64,000 bases of DNA from Aurantiacibacter spongiae (GCF_003815535.1 NZ_RPFZ01000001.1:2604001-2668000), one strand, 5' to 3'; counted from the first letter of the stretch, positions 34,023 through 44,911 are shown. Notes: generated by a model from the letters alone, not told the origin. Numbers and translations are program-made.

Positions 34023-35015
34023 CTACCGCGTGACCGCCGCCATCACGTCGCGAACGCTGCTCGCCGCCACTCCGCGACCGGCGAGATAGGCGAACACGCG
34101 CCGCCACCAGTCGTAGAGCGCGTCGAGATCGTCCTCGTCGCGGACATAGGGGGTGTGACCGGGACTGAGCGAGGGGCTGTGGAAGGACAGCACCAGCACC
34201 GGCAAGCCGTCGTCCAGCGCCATGTCGATGCCGCGGATGGCTTCCTGCACGCTCACCCCCTCGGGCGTCAGCGGCACCCGCTCGAGCAGGCCCAGCTTCG
34301 CCAGCGCTCCGCGCAACACCGGCGCGCGCCACAGCCGGGGATAGATCGCCTCCCCCTGCCGCCGCAGCATTCCCCAGAAGGTGGTCGTCAGCGGCAGTTC
34401 GAGCAGCGTGCGGGCATCGTCCAGCCAGTAGGGCGCAAGCGGATGGGCGCGGAAATCGGGGCCGTGCGCGTGTGAATAGTCGAAATGCGGGCGAACCGAG
34501 CTGTCGACCGCGATGCCGTTATCCGCCAGCGCCCGCGCCGTGTTCGGTCCCACGCCGTAACGGCCCGCGCGGTAGATCAACGGGGCGATCCCGAAATTCT
34601 CCTCGATCGCATCGCGCAGGCGCGTCAGCTTGGACGCTTCCAGCCCGGCGGGCAGGTTGCCGGCGAAGGAATTGGCCTGTGTGACCTCCTCCTCGAAGGG
34701 AGGATTGACCCAGGGGTGCAACTGCACCCCGATCTCGGCCCGGCCGGCGGCGAGCGGTTCGCGCAAGATCTCCGCCGCGCGGGTGCTGCTGGCGATGGGC
34801 CAGTCCACCAGATAGACCGGGGCCACGCCCTGCGCCTCGCAGAACTGCTGGAACTTGGCGAGCCGCGGGACGGACCTGGTGGAATGGCTTTCGCGCGTGA
34901 GCGGCTTGCCCCAGTCGAACTCCTCCTCCGTATCGACGGTCAGCAGGAAGCGGGTGCGCCCGTCGGCAAAGCACGCCGCGGCGTGCGGGGGAGGGGGATC
35001 GAGCAGGTTGCGCAT
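34023..35015 (-). CDS. WalW-type polysaccharide deacetylase-like protein
   Basis: A 330-residue protein of the NodB/polysaccharide deacetylase fold. LLTVDTEEEFDWG gives the metal-binding Asp region and IGVQLHPWVNPP the first His, with YRAGRYGV and LSFHSPSL for later strands. The second His of the classical HxxxH is not evident, so activity is uncertain. Relatives occur in polysaccharide or exopolysaccharide loci of sphingomonads. The start has only a distant AAGGAAGG site. Confidence 0.8.
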   Translation of the reverse strand: MRNLLDPPPPHAAACFADGRTRFLLTVDTEEEFDWGKPLTRESHSTRSVPRLAKFQQFCEAQGVAPVYLVDWPIASSTRAAEILREPLAAGRAEIGVQLHPWVNPPFEEEVTQANSFAGNLPAGLEASKLTRLRDAIEENFGIAPLIYRAGRYGVGPNTARALADNGIAVDSSVRPHFDYSHAHGPDFRAHPLAPYWLDDARTLLELPLTTTFWGMLRRQGEAIYPRLWRAPVLRGALAKLGLLERVPLTPEGVSVQEAIRGIDMALDDGLPVLVLSFHSPSLSPGHTPYVRDEDDLDALYDWWRRVFAYLAGRGVAASSVRDVMAAVTR

Positions 35016-35058
35016 GGCCGTGGCGGCCTTCCTTGCAGGATAATCCTTGCGACCCGGT

Positions 35059-36774
35059 TTATCCGGCGGTCCTGCTATGGCCAGCGTCGCCGGCGGTCAA
35101 GGCGGGCAGGGTGAGGACGACCTGTTCGTCCTCGCACGCCAGCGTGCCACCCGCCGCCCGCGCTTCGGCCTGCGCCAGGCGGAAGGCGAAACCCGGGCCG
35201 AACATGCCGGCGCTGACCACCCGGCGCTGGCCCGGCGCGGCGGCGGGCGCGCCGTCTTCCCCCAGCAGCGATCGCGGCACTTCCATCTTCAGCGTGATGG
35301 TCTGCCCGTCGCCGCGCAACTCGGCGGGAATCGTCTCGCCCGGACCCATCGCCCCGGCCGCCGTGGCGAGCAGCCGCCAGCACAGCACCATCGCATCGGA
35401 CCGGTCGAGAGCGACGGCGAAGGGCGACCCGGCGACATCCAGCGCGAAGCCGGCATTGCGCGGACGCAGCACGCCTTCGAGCCGGCGGATAGTCTCCACC
35501 AGCGCGGTGCGCAGATCGGTCTCGCCATCCTCCAGCGCCATTCCGCCCGCCTCGAGCTTTACCAGCCGGTCGACCTCGTCGAACCCGGCGAGCAGCTTGG
35601 CCGCATCGACCGAGATGGCGGCGGCATGAGCGCGGTATTCGTGCGGAACGGCGCCGAACAATTGCTGCTGGATGATCTCGGCGAAACCCTGGAGCGCGTT
35701 CACCGGCGTGCGCAGTTCGTGAAGAACCTGCCGCATCGCGTCGGCGGGCGAATCTTCGTCATTGGCGGGGAGAAGCAGCGGGCGGTAGAGGCGACCGTGA
35801 TAGCCGGCGAAGCCGCCAGTCGCCTGTTCGAACACCGGCGTCGCTTCCATCCGCCATTCGCCGCTGATCGCGGGCGCCGCGGCCAGCGTGACCGGCGCCG
35901 CGCGGAGCGGCTGACGGTGCGCGAGTGCGGCGCGCGTCCGGTCCGAAACCCGGACCAAGTCGCCGGCCGTCGGCGCGGTCAGCATCAATCCGACGGCAAG
36001 CGGGGCGATATCCTCGTCCGCCCAGATCACCGCACCGTCTGCCCCGGTGGTGAAGTCGAACCGGTCGGATGCAGCGTCGGTCCGGGCCCGGTCGCGGCCG
36101 CGCGCCGGTAGCGGTTCGGGAAGGGACGACCTGCCAGAGCGCTCTTCGCGGAACGCCTCGATGCGGCGCAGCAGCGCCCCGACGCTTTCCACCTGCGACT
36201 GCCGCGCGGCGGGGGCGTCGGTCCGCTCGTCCGCCGCCGGCGACGCAGTGTCCTGCGGAGAGGCCGGCGGCGTGGGGGCGGGGGCAGGCGCGGGAAGCTG
36301 CGCCCCGTCCGCGGCGGGCAGCGCCCCGGCGACGGCACCGGTAAGCACCAGGTCGCCCACGCCCAGCCTGGCCAGCAATTGCCTGGCCGATTGCGGCAGA
36401 TCGCGCCGGTGACGCAGGAAACCGCGGGCGATTACCGGGAGAGAGGGGATGAGGCGGAGCCATTCGTCCTCCCGCAGGCGCGCCGTCGCCATCGCCGCGG
36501 CGGCAGGCTTGGACGGTCCCTCCGCCAGCAGCGCGACGAAGCGCGGAACGCGCAGCCGCGTCCCCGGTTCGCGCAGGATGCGCGATTGATCCTCTTCGGG
36601 AATGGCGCGCTGCAACAGGCCGAGCACGATGTAGGCCGCGCTCGTCATCGCACCGGTCGGCGGCAGGCGCGTCGTTCCCATGAGATCGACGAGCTGGCGA
36701 AATTGCGTGCGCGCGGCCGCGTCGCTGTCCGTGCGCATGCGCAGCACCGTGGCGAGGCGGTCGTCGAATTGCAT
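35059..36774 (-). CDS. Histidine kinase with a degenerate ATP-binding domain
   Basis: A 571-residue protein. The N-terminal 220 residues are helical with an Ala/Pro-rich linker near 150-190; a PAS-like domain lies around 235-335; and an HisKA dimerisation domain follows with a standard H-box, LHELRTPVNALQGFAEII. The expected N-box of the HATPase domain is not recognisable (the corresponding segment is LCWRLLATAAGAM). Only a GFAFRLAQAEARAAGG stretch resembles the G2 box. It may be a pseudokinase or a phosphatase-biased enzyme. There is no receiver gene next to it. The next gene upstream is a divergent AsnC-type regulator. Confidence 0.83.
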   Translation of the reverse strand: MQFDDRLATVLRMRTDSDAAARTQFRQLVDLMGTTRLPPTGAMTSAAYIVLGLLQRAIPEEDQSRILREPGTRLRVPRFVALLAEGPSKPAAAAMATARLREDEWLRLIPSLPVIARGFLRHRRDLPQSARQLLARLGVGDLVLTGAVAGALPAADGAQLPAPAPAPTPPASPQDTASPAADERTDAPAARQSQVESVGALLRRIEAFREERSGRSSLPEPLPARGRDRARTDAASDRFDFTTGADGAVIWADEDIAPLAVGLMLTAPTAGDLVRVSDRTRAALAHRQPLRAAPVTLAAAPAISGEWRMEATPVFEQATGGFAGYHGRLYRPLLLPANDEDSPADAMRQVLHELRTPVNALQGFAEIIQQQLFGAVPHEYRAHAAAISVDAAKLLAGFDEVDRLVKLEAGGMALEDGETDLRTALVETIRRLEGVLRPRNAGFALDVAGSPFAVALDRSDAMVLCWRLLATAAGAMGPGETIPAELRGDGQTITLKMEVPRSLLGEDGAPAAAPGQRRVVSAGMFGPGFAFRLAQAEARAAGGTLACEDEQVVLTLPALTAGDAGHSRTAG

Positions 36775-36785
36775 TCTCGCTCCCG

Positions 36786-36813
36786 GCGAAAGTTAACGGA
36801 TCGTCAACTTCGC
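36786..36813. promoter_or_regulatory. Dyad upstream of the histidine kinase gene
   Basis: GCGAAAGTT and AACTTCGC form an imperfect inverted repeat around 11 bases, starting 12 bases before the kinase ATG. The inner TTAA-N7-TCAAC resembles a CtrA box (TTAA-N7-TTAAC) with one mismatch, so cell-cycle control is possible but unproven. Confidence 0.35.
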
Positions 36814-36927
36814 CCTAGCCGGGTGCGCTATGGGTGACAGTTGCGCCGACGGGTGCGTTGCAAAAAGGGACAATCGCGCGCATACCACTGAAAGTTTCGC
36901 GGGAACGACGCGCTGCGTTCAGGATTT

Positions 36928-36949
36928 AATATCCGAATAGCCTGATATT
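36928..36949. promoter_or_regulatory. Dyad AATATC-N10-GATATT before the AsnC-type gene
   Basis: A perfect 6-bp inverted repeat with 10-base spacer lies 34 bases before the regulator start, in an AT-rich island. Lrp/AsnC proteins often bind such sites in their own promoters, so autoregulation is the likely role. Confidence 0.45.
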
Positions 36950-36982
36950 GCGGATTTCGGCATTCTCAAGGGGCATCGGCGC

Positions 36983-37450
36983 ATGGCGACGCTGGACAGG
37001 ATAGACAGGAAGTTGCTGGCCGAATTGCAGGCCGAGGGACGCGTGACGAATGTCGATCTCGCCAGCCGTGTCGGCCTGACCGCGCCCCCCTGCCTGCGCC
37101 GCGTGCGCGCGCTGGAGGAAGAGGGCGTCATTCGCGGCTACCATGCCGATCTCGATGCATCGAAGCTGGGTTTCGCCATAACCGTGTTCGCGATGGTCAG
37201 CCTGCGCAGCCAGGCCGAGGAAGACCTCAAGGCGTTCGAGGATCACATCAAGACGCTGCCCGAAGTGCGCGAGTGCCACATGCTGAACGGGGAGATCGAC
37301 TTCATCCTGAAGATCGTCAGCCGCGACCTGCAAAGCTTCCAGGAATTCCTCACCAGCAAACTGACGCCGGCACCCAATGTCGCCAGCGTCAAGACAAGCC
37401 TGACCATCCGTACCGCCAAGCACGATCCGGGCGTTCCGCTGGAAAGCTGA
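36983..37450 (+). CDS. Lrp/AsnC-family regulator
   Basis: A 155-residue protein with an N-terminal winged helix (LDRIDRKLLAELQAEGRVTNVDLA, then LTAPPCLRRVRALEEEGVI) and a C-terminal RAM ligand-binding domain (FVIMVSL-type strand through LSIRTAK-like end). Length is standard. Lrp-type proteins sense amino acids and control metabolism or transport. An AATATC/GATATT dyad lies upstream. Neighbours give no clear target. Confidence 0.94.
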   Translation: MATLDRIDRKLLAELQAEGRVTNVDLASRVGLTAPPCLRRVRALEEEGVIRGYHADLDASKLGFAITVFAMVSLRSQAEEDLKAFEDHIKTLPEVRECHMLNGEIDFILKIVSRDLQSFQEFLTSKLTPAPNVASVKTSLTIRTAKHDPGVPLES

Positions 37451-37459
37451 CCGGCACCG

Positions 37460-38119
37460 CTAGAGGGCGGAAAAGCGTTCGATATCCCTGATCCGTCCGG
37501 AGACGACGAGTTCGTCGTCGGGAAAGATGATGGTATCGGGGACGGCGTGGATGAAATCCTCCCCCTCCCGCTTCACGCCCACGATCGTCACGTCGAAGCG
37601 CTTGCGGCAATCGCTGGTCAGCAGCGGCACGCCGACGATGGGTTCGGGCGCGGATAGCTTGGCGATGGCGTATTCGGTATCGAAGGCGATGAAATCGCGC
37701 AGCCGTTCGTTCAACAGGTGGGCGACGCGTTCCCCCATTCGCTGTTCGGGAAAGACCACATGACGCGCCCCGGTGCGCTCCAGGATCCGGGCGTGGTTGT
37801 CATTGGTCGCCTTGGCCCAGATGTTCGCGATCCCGATATCGGCCAGCGCCAGCACGGTTAGCAGGCTCGCCTCTATGTCGGTGCCGATGGCGACCACGGC
37901 GGAATCGAAATCCTTCGCGCCAAGGCTTTCCAGCGTCTTGGTGTCGGTGCAGTCCGCTTCCACCACCTGCGTGAGATCGGCGGCGAATTCCTGCACCAGG
38001 GCGGGGTCGGTATCGGCGCCCAGCACCTCGTGCCCCATGTTTTCCAGCGTACGGGCGACCGCGCCGCCGAAGCGGCCAAGCCCGACGACCAGCACTGGCT
38101 TGCGTTTGTCAGCCGACAA
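37460..38119 (-). CDS. TrkA-type potassium channel regulatory subunit
   Basis: A 219-residue protein with an RCK/TrkA-N Rossmann domain (VLVVGLGRFGGAVARTLENMG, then acidic AD and DCTD strand ends for NAD or ATP) and a C-terminal TrkA-C domain (PEPIVGVPLLT). It gates the TrkH-type channel made by the upstream gene. I start at TTG, which has AGAGGAG 7 bases before it and overlaps the trkH end by 11 bases. The longer ATG option overlaps further and has no site. Confidence 0.92.
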   Translation of the reverse strand: MSADKRKPVLVVGLGRFGGAVARTLENMGHEVLGADTDPALVQEFAADLTQVVEADCTDTKTLESLGAKDFDSAVVAIGTDIEASLLTVLALADIGIANIWAKATNDNHARILERTGARHVVFPEQRMGERVAHLLNERLRDFIAFDTEYAIAKLSAPEPIVGVPLLTSDCRKRFDVTIVGVKREGEDFIHAVPDTIIFPDDELVVSGRIRDIERFSAL

Positions 38120-39437
38120 TCGGGTTCTCCTCTGAATAACGGAAGGGCCGGTCGCGCTCCCCCAGGGCAAGCGCCGTGGCCACGGTGATGGTTCCGACCC
38201 GGCCCACGAACATCAGCGCCGCGATTACCAGCAGCGCCGTGGGCGGCAGATCGGCGGTGATGCCGGTGGAAAGGCCGACGGTGGAAAAGGCGCTGATGCA
38301 TTCGAACAGGATATCGTCGAGCGGCAGGTGGCTGATCGAGGCGATGTAGGTCGTCGCAACGAAGATCAGCGATGCGGCGAGGACCGTTACCGAGAGCGCC
38401 TGGCGCTGCACCGCCCCGCCGAAGCGCCGCTGGAACGCCACCGCGTCGCGCCGGCCGAGTATCTCGGAGGCGACGATGGCGAACAGGACGAAGAACGTCG
38501 TCACCTTGATACCGCCCGCCGTGCCCGCGCTGCCGCCGCCTATGAACATCAGGATGAAGTTGGCCATCAGCGTCTCGTCGTGAAAGCCGCCGACAGGGAC
38601 GGAGTTGAAGCCGGCGGTGCGCGGCATCACCGAATGGAAGGCGGCGTTGAGGATCTTCGCCCCCCAGTTGAGCGGCCCGAGCGTCTGCGGATTGTGCCAT
38701 TCCATCGCCAGGATCGCGGCGAAACCCGTCAGCAGCAAAGCGCCGGTACCGGCGACGGTGATCTTGCTGTGCAGCGTCCAGCGCCGCCAGCGCAGGCGCT
38801 TGGCTCGGATGTCCTGCATGACCGGAAAGCCGAGCGATGTGAGCACGACCGCGAACATCAGCGGGGAAAGGATCATCCAGTCGGTCTGGAAGCCGATGAC
38901 GCTGTCGGAAAAGCTGGAGAAACCGGCATTGTTGAACGCGCTGACCGAATGGAAGGTGCCATGCCACGCCGCGGTGAGGAACGGCATGTGGTAATGCGCG
39001 GCGAAGCGCACCGTCAGCACCGCCGCGACCGCCGCTTCCACCACCACGGTCACGCGGAAGACCAGCCTGAGGACGGACGCCGCGTCGCTCGTTTCCAGGC
39101 GGCTGCGCTCGACATGCGTGGCCATCCGGTCGCGCAGGCCGAACCCGCGCCCGACGATCAGGCCGAGCAGGCTGGCCGCGGTCATGATGCCGAACCCGCC
39201 GACCTGGAACAACAGCAGGATGACCCCCTGGCCGAAGCCCGACCAGTAGGTCGGCGTATCGACGACGATGAGGCCGGTGACGGCGACCGCGCTGGTGGCG
39301 GTGAAGAAGCTGGTCAGAAGCGGCGCGCTGGTGCCGCCGGCGGTGGCGATCGGCAGGTCGAGCAGCGCGGTCCCGATCAGGATCGCGCACAGGAACAGGA
39401 TCGGGATGAGCCGGATGGGGTGGCGCAGATGATGCAT
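38109..39437 (-). CDS. TrkH/KtrB-type potassium transporter
   Basis: A 442-residue membrane protein of four M1-P-M2 repeats. Selectivity-filter segments are visible as TSAVAVTGL, NNAGFSS, RTAGFNS and STVGLSTG, each with the conserved Gly. It imports K+ with the cytoplasmic RCK partner encoded just downstream. Size is nearer KtrB than E. coli TrkH. The two genes overlap, so they form one transcription unit. Confidence 0.94.
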   Translation of the reverse strand: MHHLRHPIRLIPILFLCAILIGTALLDLPIATAGGTSAPLLTSFFTATSAVAVTGLIVVDTPTYWSGFGQGVILLLFQVGGFGIMTAASLLGLIVGRGFGLRDRMATHVERSRLETSDAASVLRLVFRVTVVVEAAVAAVLTVRFAAHYHMPFLTAAWHGTFHSVSAFNNAGFSSFSDSVIGFQTDWMILSPLMFAVVLTSLGFPVMQDIRAKRLRWRRWTLHSKITVAGTGALLLTGFAAILAMEWHNPQTLGPLNWGAKILNAAFHSVMPRTAGFNSVPVGGFHDETLMANFILMFIGGGSAGTAGGIKVTTFFVLFAIVASEILGRRDAVAFQRRFGGAVQRQALSVTVLAASLIFVATTYIASISHLPLDDILFECISAFSTVGLSTGITADLPPTALLVIAALMFVGRVGTITVATALALGERDRPFRYSEENPIVG

Positions 39438-39481
39438 TCAGCGACCGCGCCCTGGCGTCGCGCCATGACCCCGCGCGGCCG

Positions 39482-40843
39482 TCACGCCGCGTCCGCTTCG
39501 CCCCGCTTTTCGAGCCATTCCTCGAGCCACTTGATCGTGTAGTTCCCTTCGAGGATGTCCGGCTGGCGGATCAGTTCCTCGTGCAGGGGAATGGACGTCT
39601 TGACCCCCTCGACCACCATTTCCTCCAACGCCCGGCGCAGCCGCATGATGCAGCGTTCGCGGGTCTTGCCGTAGACGATCAGCTTGGCGATCATGGAATC
39701 GTAATAGGGCGGGATCGAATAGCCGGCATAGATGCCGCTATCGACGCGCACATGCATTCCGCCCGCGGCGTGGTAATAGGTGATCTTGCCGGGGCTGGGG
39801 GCGAAGGTGAACGGATCCTCGGCATTGATCCGGCATTCGATGGCGTGGCCGGCGAAGGCGATGTCTTCCTGCGAGCAGCTCAGGTTCTTGCCGTCGGCGA
39901 TACGGATCTGTTCGCGCACCAGGTCGATGCCGGTGATCATCTCCGTCACGGGATGCTCGACCTGCAGGCGGGTGTTCATCTCGATGAAGTAGAACTCGCC
40001 GTTTTCCCACAGGAACTCGATGGTGCCCGCCCCGCGATAGCCCATCTCGGCCATCGCCTGCGCCACCACGCCGCCCATGCGCGTGCGTTCCCCGGCGCTG
40101 ATGACGGGGGAGGGCGCTTCCTCGAACACCTTCTGGTGCCGGCGCTGGAGCGAGCAGTCGCGCTCCCCCAGATGGATGGCATTGCCGTTGCCGTCGCCGA
40201 ACACCTGGAACTCGATATGGCGCGGATTGCCGAGGTATTTCTCCAGATACATGGTGTCGTCGCCGAACGCGGCCTTCGCTTCGCTCTTGGCCTGGCGCAC
40301 CAGGTTCTCCAGGCTGTCCGGCGAGGGGATGACCTTCATCCCGCGCCCGCCGCCGCCGCTCGCGGCCTTGACCAGCACCGGGTAGCCGATTTCCTCGGCC
40401 ACGGCGCGAATCTCGTCCATCGTCTCCACCGCCCCTGCCGAACCGGGGACCAGCGGCAGGCCGAGCGCGCCGGCCGTCTTCTTCGCCTGCACCTTGTCGC
40501 CCATGGTGCGGATGTGATCGGGCTTGGGACCGATCCAGGCGATGTCGTGCGCCTCCACGATGTCGGCGAACTGCGCGTTTTCCGACAGGAAGCCGTATCC
40601 AGGATGGATCGCGTCGCAACCGGTGATCTCCGCCGCCGAGATGATCGCGGCGGTGTTGAGATAGCTTTCGCTCGCGGGCGGCGGGCCGATGCACACGGCG
40701 GCATCGGCGAGGCGCACGTGCATCGCGTCGGTATCGGCGGTGGAGTGGACCGCGACGGTCTCGATCCCCATCTCATGGGCCGCGCGGTGGATGCGCAGCG
40801 CGATCTCGCCGCGATTGGCGATGAGTATGCGCGATATGGCCAT
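39482..40843 (-). CDS. accC: Acetyl-CoA carboxylase biotin carboxylase subunit
   Basis: A 453-residue ATP-grasp enzyme that carboxylates biotin on AccB using ATP and bicarbonate, the first step of fatty-acid synthesis. The N-terminal RILIANRGEIALRI, the Gly-rich loop KAASGGGGRGMK and the MNTRLQVEHPVTE segment with the catalytic Arg are all intact. It follows accB by 19 bases on the same strand. Confidence 0.97.
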   Translation of the reverse strand: MAISRILIANRGEIALRIHRAAHEMGIETVAVHSTADTDAMHVRLADAAVCIGPPPASESYLNTAAIISAAEITGCDAIHPGYGFLSENAQFADIVEAHDIAWIGPKPDHIRTMGDKVQAKKTAGALGLPLVPGSAGAVETMDEIRAVAEEIGYPVLVKAASGGGGRGMKVIPSPDSLENLVRQAKSEAKAAFGDDTMYLEKYLGNPRHIEFQVFGDGNGNAIHLGERDCSLQRRHQKVFEEAPSPVISAGERTRMGGVVAQAMAEMGYRGAGTIEFLWENGEFYFIEMNTRLQVEHPVTEMITGIDLVREQIRIADGKNLSCSQEDIAFAGHAIECRINAEDPFTFAPSPGKITYYHAAGGMHVRVDSGIYAGYSIPPYYDSMIAKLIVYGKTRERCIMRLRRALEEMVVEGVKTSIPLHEELIRQPDILEGNYTIKWLEEWLEKRGEADAA

Positions 40844-40862
40844 GCCCGTCCGCCCCCCGCCT

Positions 40863-41375
40863 TCAGCCCAGCACGATCAGGGGCTGGTCGAATTCGACCG
40901 GATCGGCATTGCCGACGAGGATTTCCGTCACCGTGCCGTCCCGGGGTGCCTCGATCGGGTTCATGACCTTCATGGCTTCCACGATCAGCAGCGTGTCCCC
41001 GGCCTTCACGGAGTCCCCGACGCTGACGAAATTGGGCTGGCCGGGCTCGGGGCCGAGATAGGCGGTGCCGACCATCGGCGAGCGGACCGCGTTGGCGTTG
41101 TCGGCGCCCTGCGGCTGCGCGGGCGCGGCGGCATCGCCGGAAGGTTGCTGGGGCGGCTGGCCCTGCGGTGCGGCCATCGCGGCGGGCTGCAGCATGGCCG
41201 GCGCCACGCCGCCGCCGCGCGACACGCGAATACGCATCTCGCCTTCCTCGACCTCGATTTCGGTCAGGCCGGTTTCGCCCAGCATGTCCGCCAGTTCGCG
41301 AACCAGCGCGGTATCCACCGACATGCCGTTCCCGCGCGGGGCGGAAGCGGCGGCAGGGGCCTTCTTGTCAGCCAT
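40863..41375 (-). CDS. accB: Biotin carboxyl carrier protein of acetyl-CoA carboxylase
   Basis: A 170-residue BCCP. The N-terminal part is a short helical segment, the middle is an Ala/Pro/Gln-rich linker (about 60-95), and the C-terminal biotinyl domain ends with EAMKVMN, where the Lys is biotinylated. The protein carries carboxybiotin between AccC and the transferase. accB-accC is a conserved pair; the transferase genes are elsewhere. A palindrome over the -10 region lies upstream. Confidence 0.97.
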   Translation of the reverse strand: MADKKAPAAASAPRGNGMSVDTALVRELADMLGETGLTEIEVEEGEMRIRVSRGGGVAPAMLQPAAMAAPQGQPPQQPSGDAAAPAQPQGADNANAVRSPMVGTAYLGPEPGQPNFVSVGDSVKAGDTLLIVEAMKVMNPIEAPRDGTVTEILVGNADPVEFDQPLIVLG

Positions 41376-41408
41376 ACAATCCCTTCGGCTTATGCGACGA
41401 TCTGATGA

Positions 41409-41443
41409 CGGCAGGCGCTATAGCCTGCCGCAGGGCTTGGCAA
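41409..41443 (-). promoter_or_regulatory. accBC promoter candidate with an 8-bp dyad over the -10
   Basis: CGGCAGGC (41409-41416) and GCCTGCCG (41423-41430) form a perfect dyad with a 6-base centre. On the minus strand TATAGC (41422-41417) falls in the centre and overlaps the arm, and TTGCCA (41443-41438) lies 15 bases upstream. It could also serve as the aroQ terminator, since aroQ is transcribed into it. Confidence 0.4.
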
Positions 41444-41473
41444 GACGGGGCGCGCGGCCGCTCGCCGGCGCGG

Positions 41474-41908
41474 TCAGAGGCGGGCGACGGCGTCCAGCGC
41501 GAGTTCGTAGCTGCCGATGCCGAAGCCCGAGATGCTGCCGATCGCGGCCATGCCGATATAGCTCTTGTGACGATAGGCCTCGCGCCCCGCCGGGTTCGAC
41601 AGGTGAACCTCTATCACCGGCGTGCGGATCGACTTGATCGCGTCGTACAGGGCCAGCGAGGTGTGGGTGAGGGCACCTGCATTGAGGATGACGGCCTTCG
41701 CCTGATCCCCCTGCGCCTCGTGCAGCCAATCGACCAGATGGCCTTCGTGGCTGGACTGGCGCATCTCGATATCGAAGCCCAGTTCCTTCCCGCGCGCTTC
41801 CATGCGGGTGGCGATATCATCCAGCGTTTCCTCGCCGTAGACGTCGGGCTCCCGCGTGCCGAGCATGTTGAGGTTCGGGCCGTTCAGGACATAGATTTTT
41901 TCACTCAT
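41474..41908 (-). CDS. aroQ: Type II 3-dehydroquinate dehydratase
   Basis: A 144-residue shikimate-pathway enzyme that dehydrates 3-dehydroquinate. It has the family signatures NGPNLNMLGTREPDVYG, the catalytic Arg and Tyr within that stretch, QSSHEGHLVDWLHEA, ILNAGALTHTS and VEVHLSNPAGRE-type ending with the second His. Length is normal for the dodecameric type II enzyme. It is on the same strand as accB, 98 bases upstream. Confidence 0.96.
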   Translation of the reverse strand: MSEKIYVLNGPNLNMLGTREPDVYGEETLDDIATRMEARGKELGFDIEMRQSSHEGHLVDWLHEAQGDQAKAVILNAGALTHTSLALYDAIKSIRTPVIEVHLSNPAGREAYRHKSYIGMAAIGSISGFGIGSYELALDAVARL

Positions 41909-41986
41909 GCCGCCCCCTTAGACGCCGGCGGGGCCGGCGGCCAAGGGGGTGCATCGGATTGATTGGCGCGGCGACGGCCCGGGGCG

Positions 41987-42400
41987 TTATTTTTCCACCC
42001 CCTTCACCTTTCCCCACTGCCGCGCGGCGGTGTAGCCGAGATAGCCGGTGCCGAAGAGGGCGTAGAGTTCTTCGGGCAGGCGGGACAGGTAGCCGGTGAT
42101 GCCGCGCCCGATATCGTCCGCCGCCTGTGCGTCGAAGGCCGACAGGATCCCCATCGGGATGGCGAACAGCATGATTGCGTACATGACGTAGAGGAAGCTT
42201 GGCCGCGCAGGGCTGGTCCACGGGTCGCGGCTGTTGGCCTCGGCGATGATGGCCGACAGGCGCGCCTCGATCTGCGCCATTTCCTGCGTGCCTTCCAGCT
42301 TGACGAGTTCGATCTTGGCCCGCTCGCGCGCTTCCTTGTCGGGAATGACCTTGTCGATGATGGATGCGATGGGCCCGATGAGGGTTTCGAGAATTGCCAT
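41987..42400 (-). CDS. Three-TM phage-type holin family protein
   Basis: A 137-residue protein resembling the holin-3TM family. The N-terminal part (about 1-65) is an amphipathic helix rich in Glu and Lys; TM segments follow near 70-90 (FLYVMYAIMLFAIPMGIL) and 105-125 (LPEELYALFGTGYLGYTA). No endolysin, capsid or portal gene is near, so this is an isolated gene. Lone holins of this type can act with gene transfer agents or in cell lysis. The start is the ATG of MAILETLI; a longer open frame upstream is Pro/Ala-rich and unlikely. Confidence 0.78.
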   Translation of the reverse strand: MAILETLIGPIASIIDKVIPDKEARERAKIELVKLEGTQEMAQIEARLSAIIAEANSRDPWTSPARPSFLYVMYAIMLFAIPMGILSAFDAQAADDIGRGITGYLSRLPEELYALFGTGYLGYTAARQWGKVKGVEK

Positions 42401-42452
42401 GTCTGCTGCTCCGCTGGCTGGTGGGGCGGGGGCGGTGGACCGGCCGGGATCG

Positions 42453-42464
42453 TGTAGGAAAGCC
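42453..42464 (+). repeat. Copy of the recurring 12-mer TGTAGGAAAGCC
   Basis: An exact copy lies in the divergent region between the holin gene (53 bases from its start) and the mutase gene (67 bases from its start). The other exact copies are at 30224-30235 and, in reverse, 53425-53436. It does not form a local hairpin here. Confidence 0.5.
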
Positions 42465-42530
42465 CCGATGGCACGCGCCGGGGCGGCGGGGGCTGGAAAC
42501 GGCGCGAGGCGGGTGTCATAGGCGGTAGGC

Positions 42531-44680
<2,150 letters not shown>

Positions 44681-44684
<4 letters not shown>

Positions 44685-44911
44685 GCAAGCGCAGACTCAT
44701 TCAAGTCGCGTTTGTTGTTCTTGGCCTCGCCTGGATTGGCTTCATCGTCGTCGATCTAATCGGCAGCACGATTGGCGATTGCATTGAAAATGATGCGTCA
44801 TGCGCAAGGGCGAAAGAACTTGCCTCGTCTAGGTGGTTCTGGCGCAGCCTTGCCGTAACGTTGCTGATATTTATGGCTTACCGTTTCCTGAGAGTGGAAC
44901 CTGAAGATTGA
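44681..44911 (+). CDS. Small two-TM protein with a GDC-x6-C loop
   Basis: A 76-residue protein with two TM helices (about 8-30 and 53-70) joined by a polar loop, [10 protein letters not shown]. The two Cys could form a disulfide on the outer side. Its GTG start overlaps the mutase stop (GTGA) and its stop overlaps the bioB start (TTGA), so it is translated as part of the block. Base composition is lower in GC than neighbours. It shares layout with the 83-residue protein at 46040. The function is unknown. Confidence 0.65.

Noticed and set aside
41987-42464. Prophage or complete lysis cassette around the holin gene
   Set aside because: No integrase, endolysin, spanin, portal or tail gene is visible within the window, and the neighbours are metabolic genes.
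42401-42530. Cobalamin riboswitch before the B12-dependent mutase
   Set aside because: The gap is about 130 bases and I could not find a B12-box-like conserved core.
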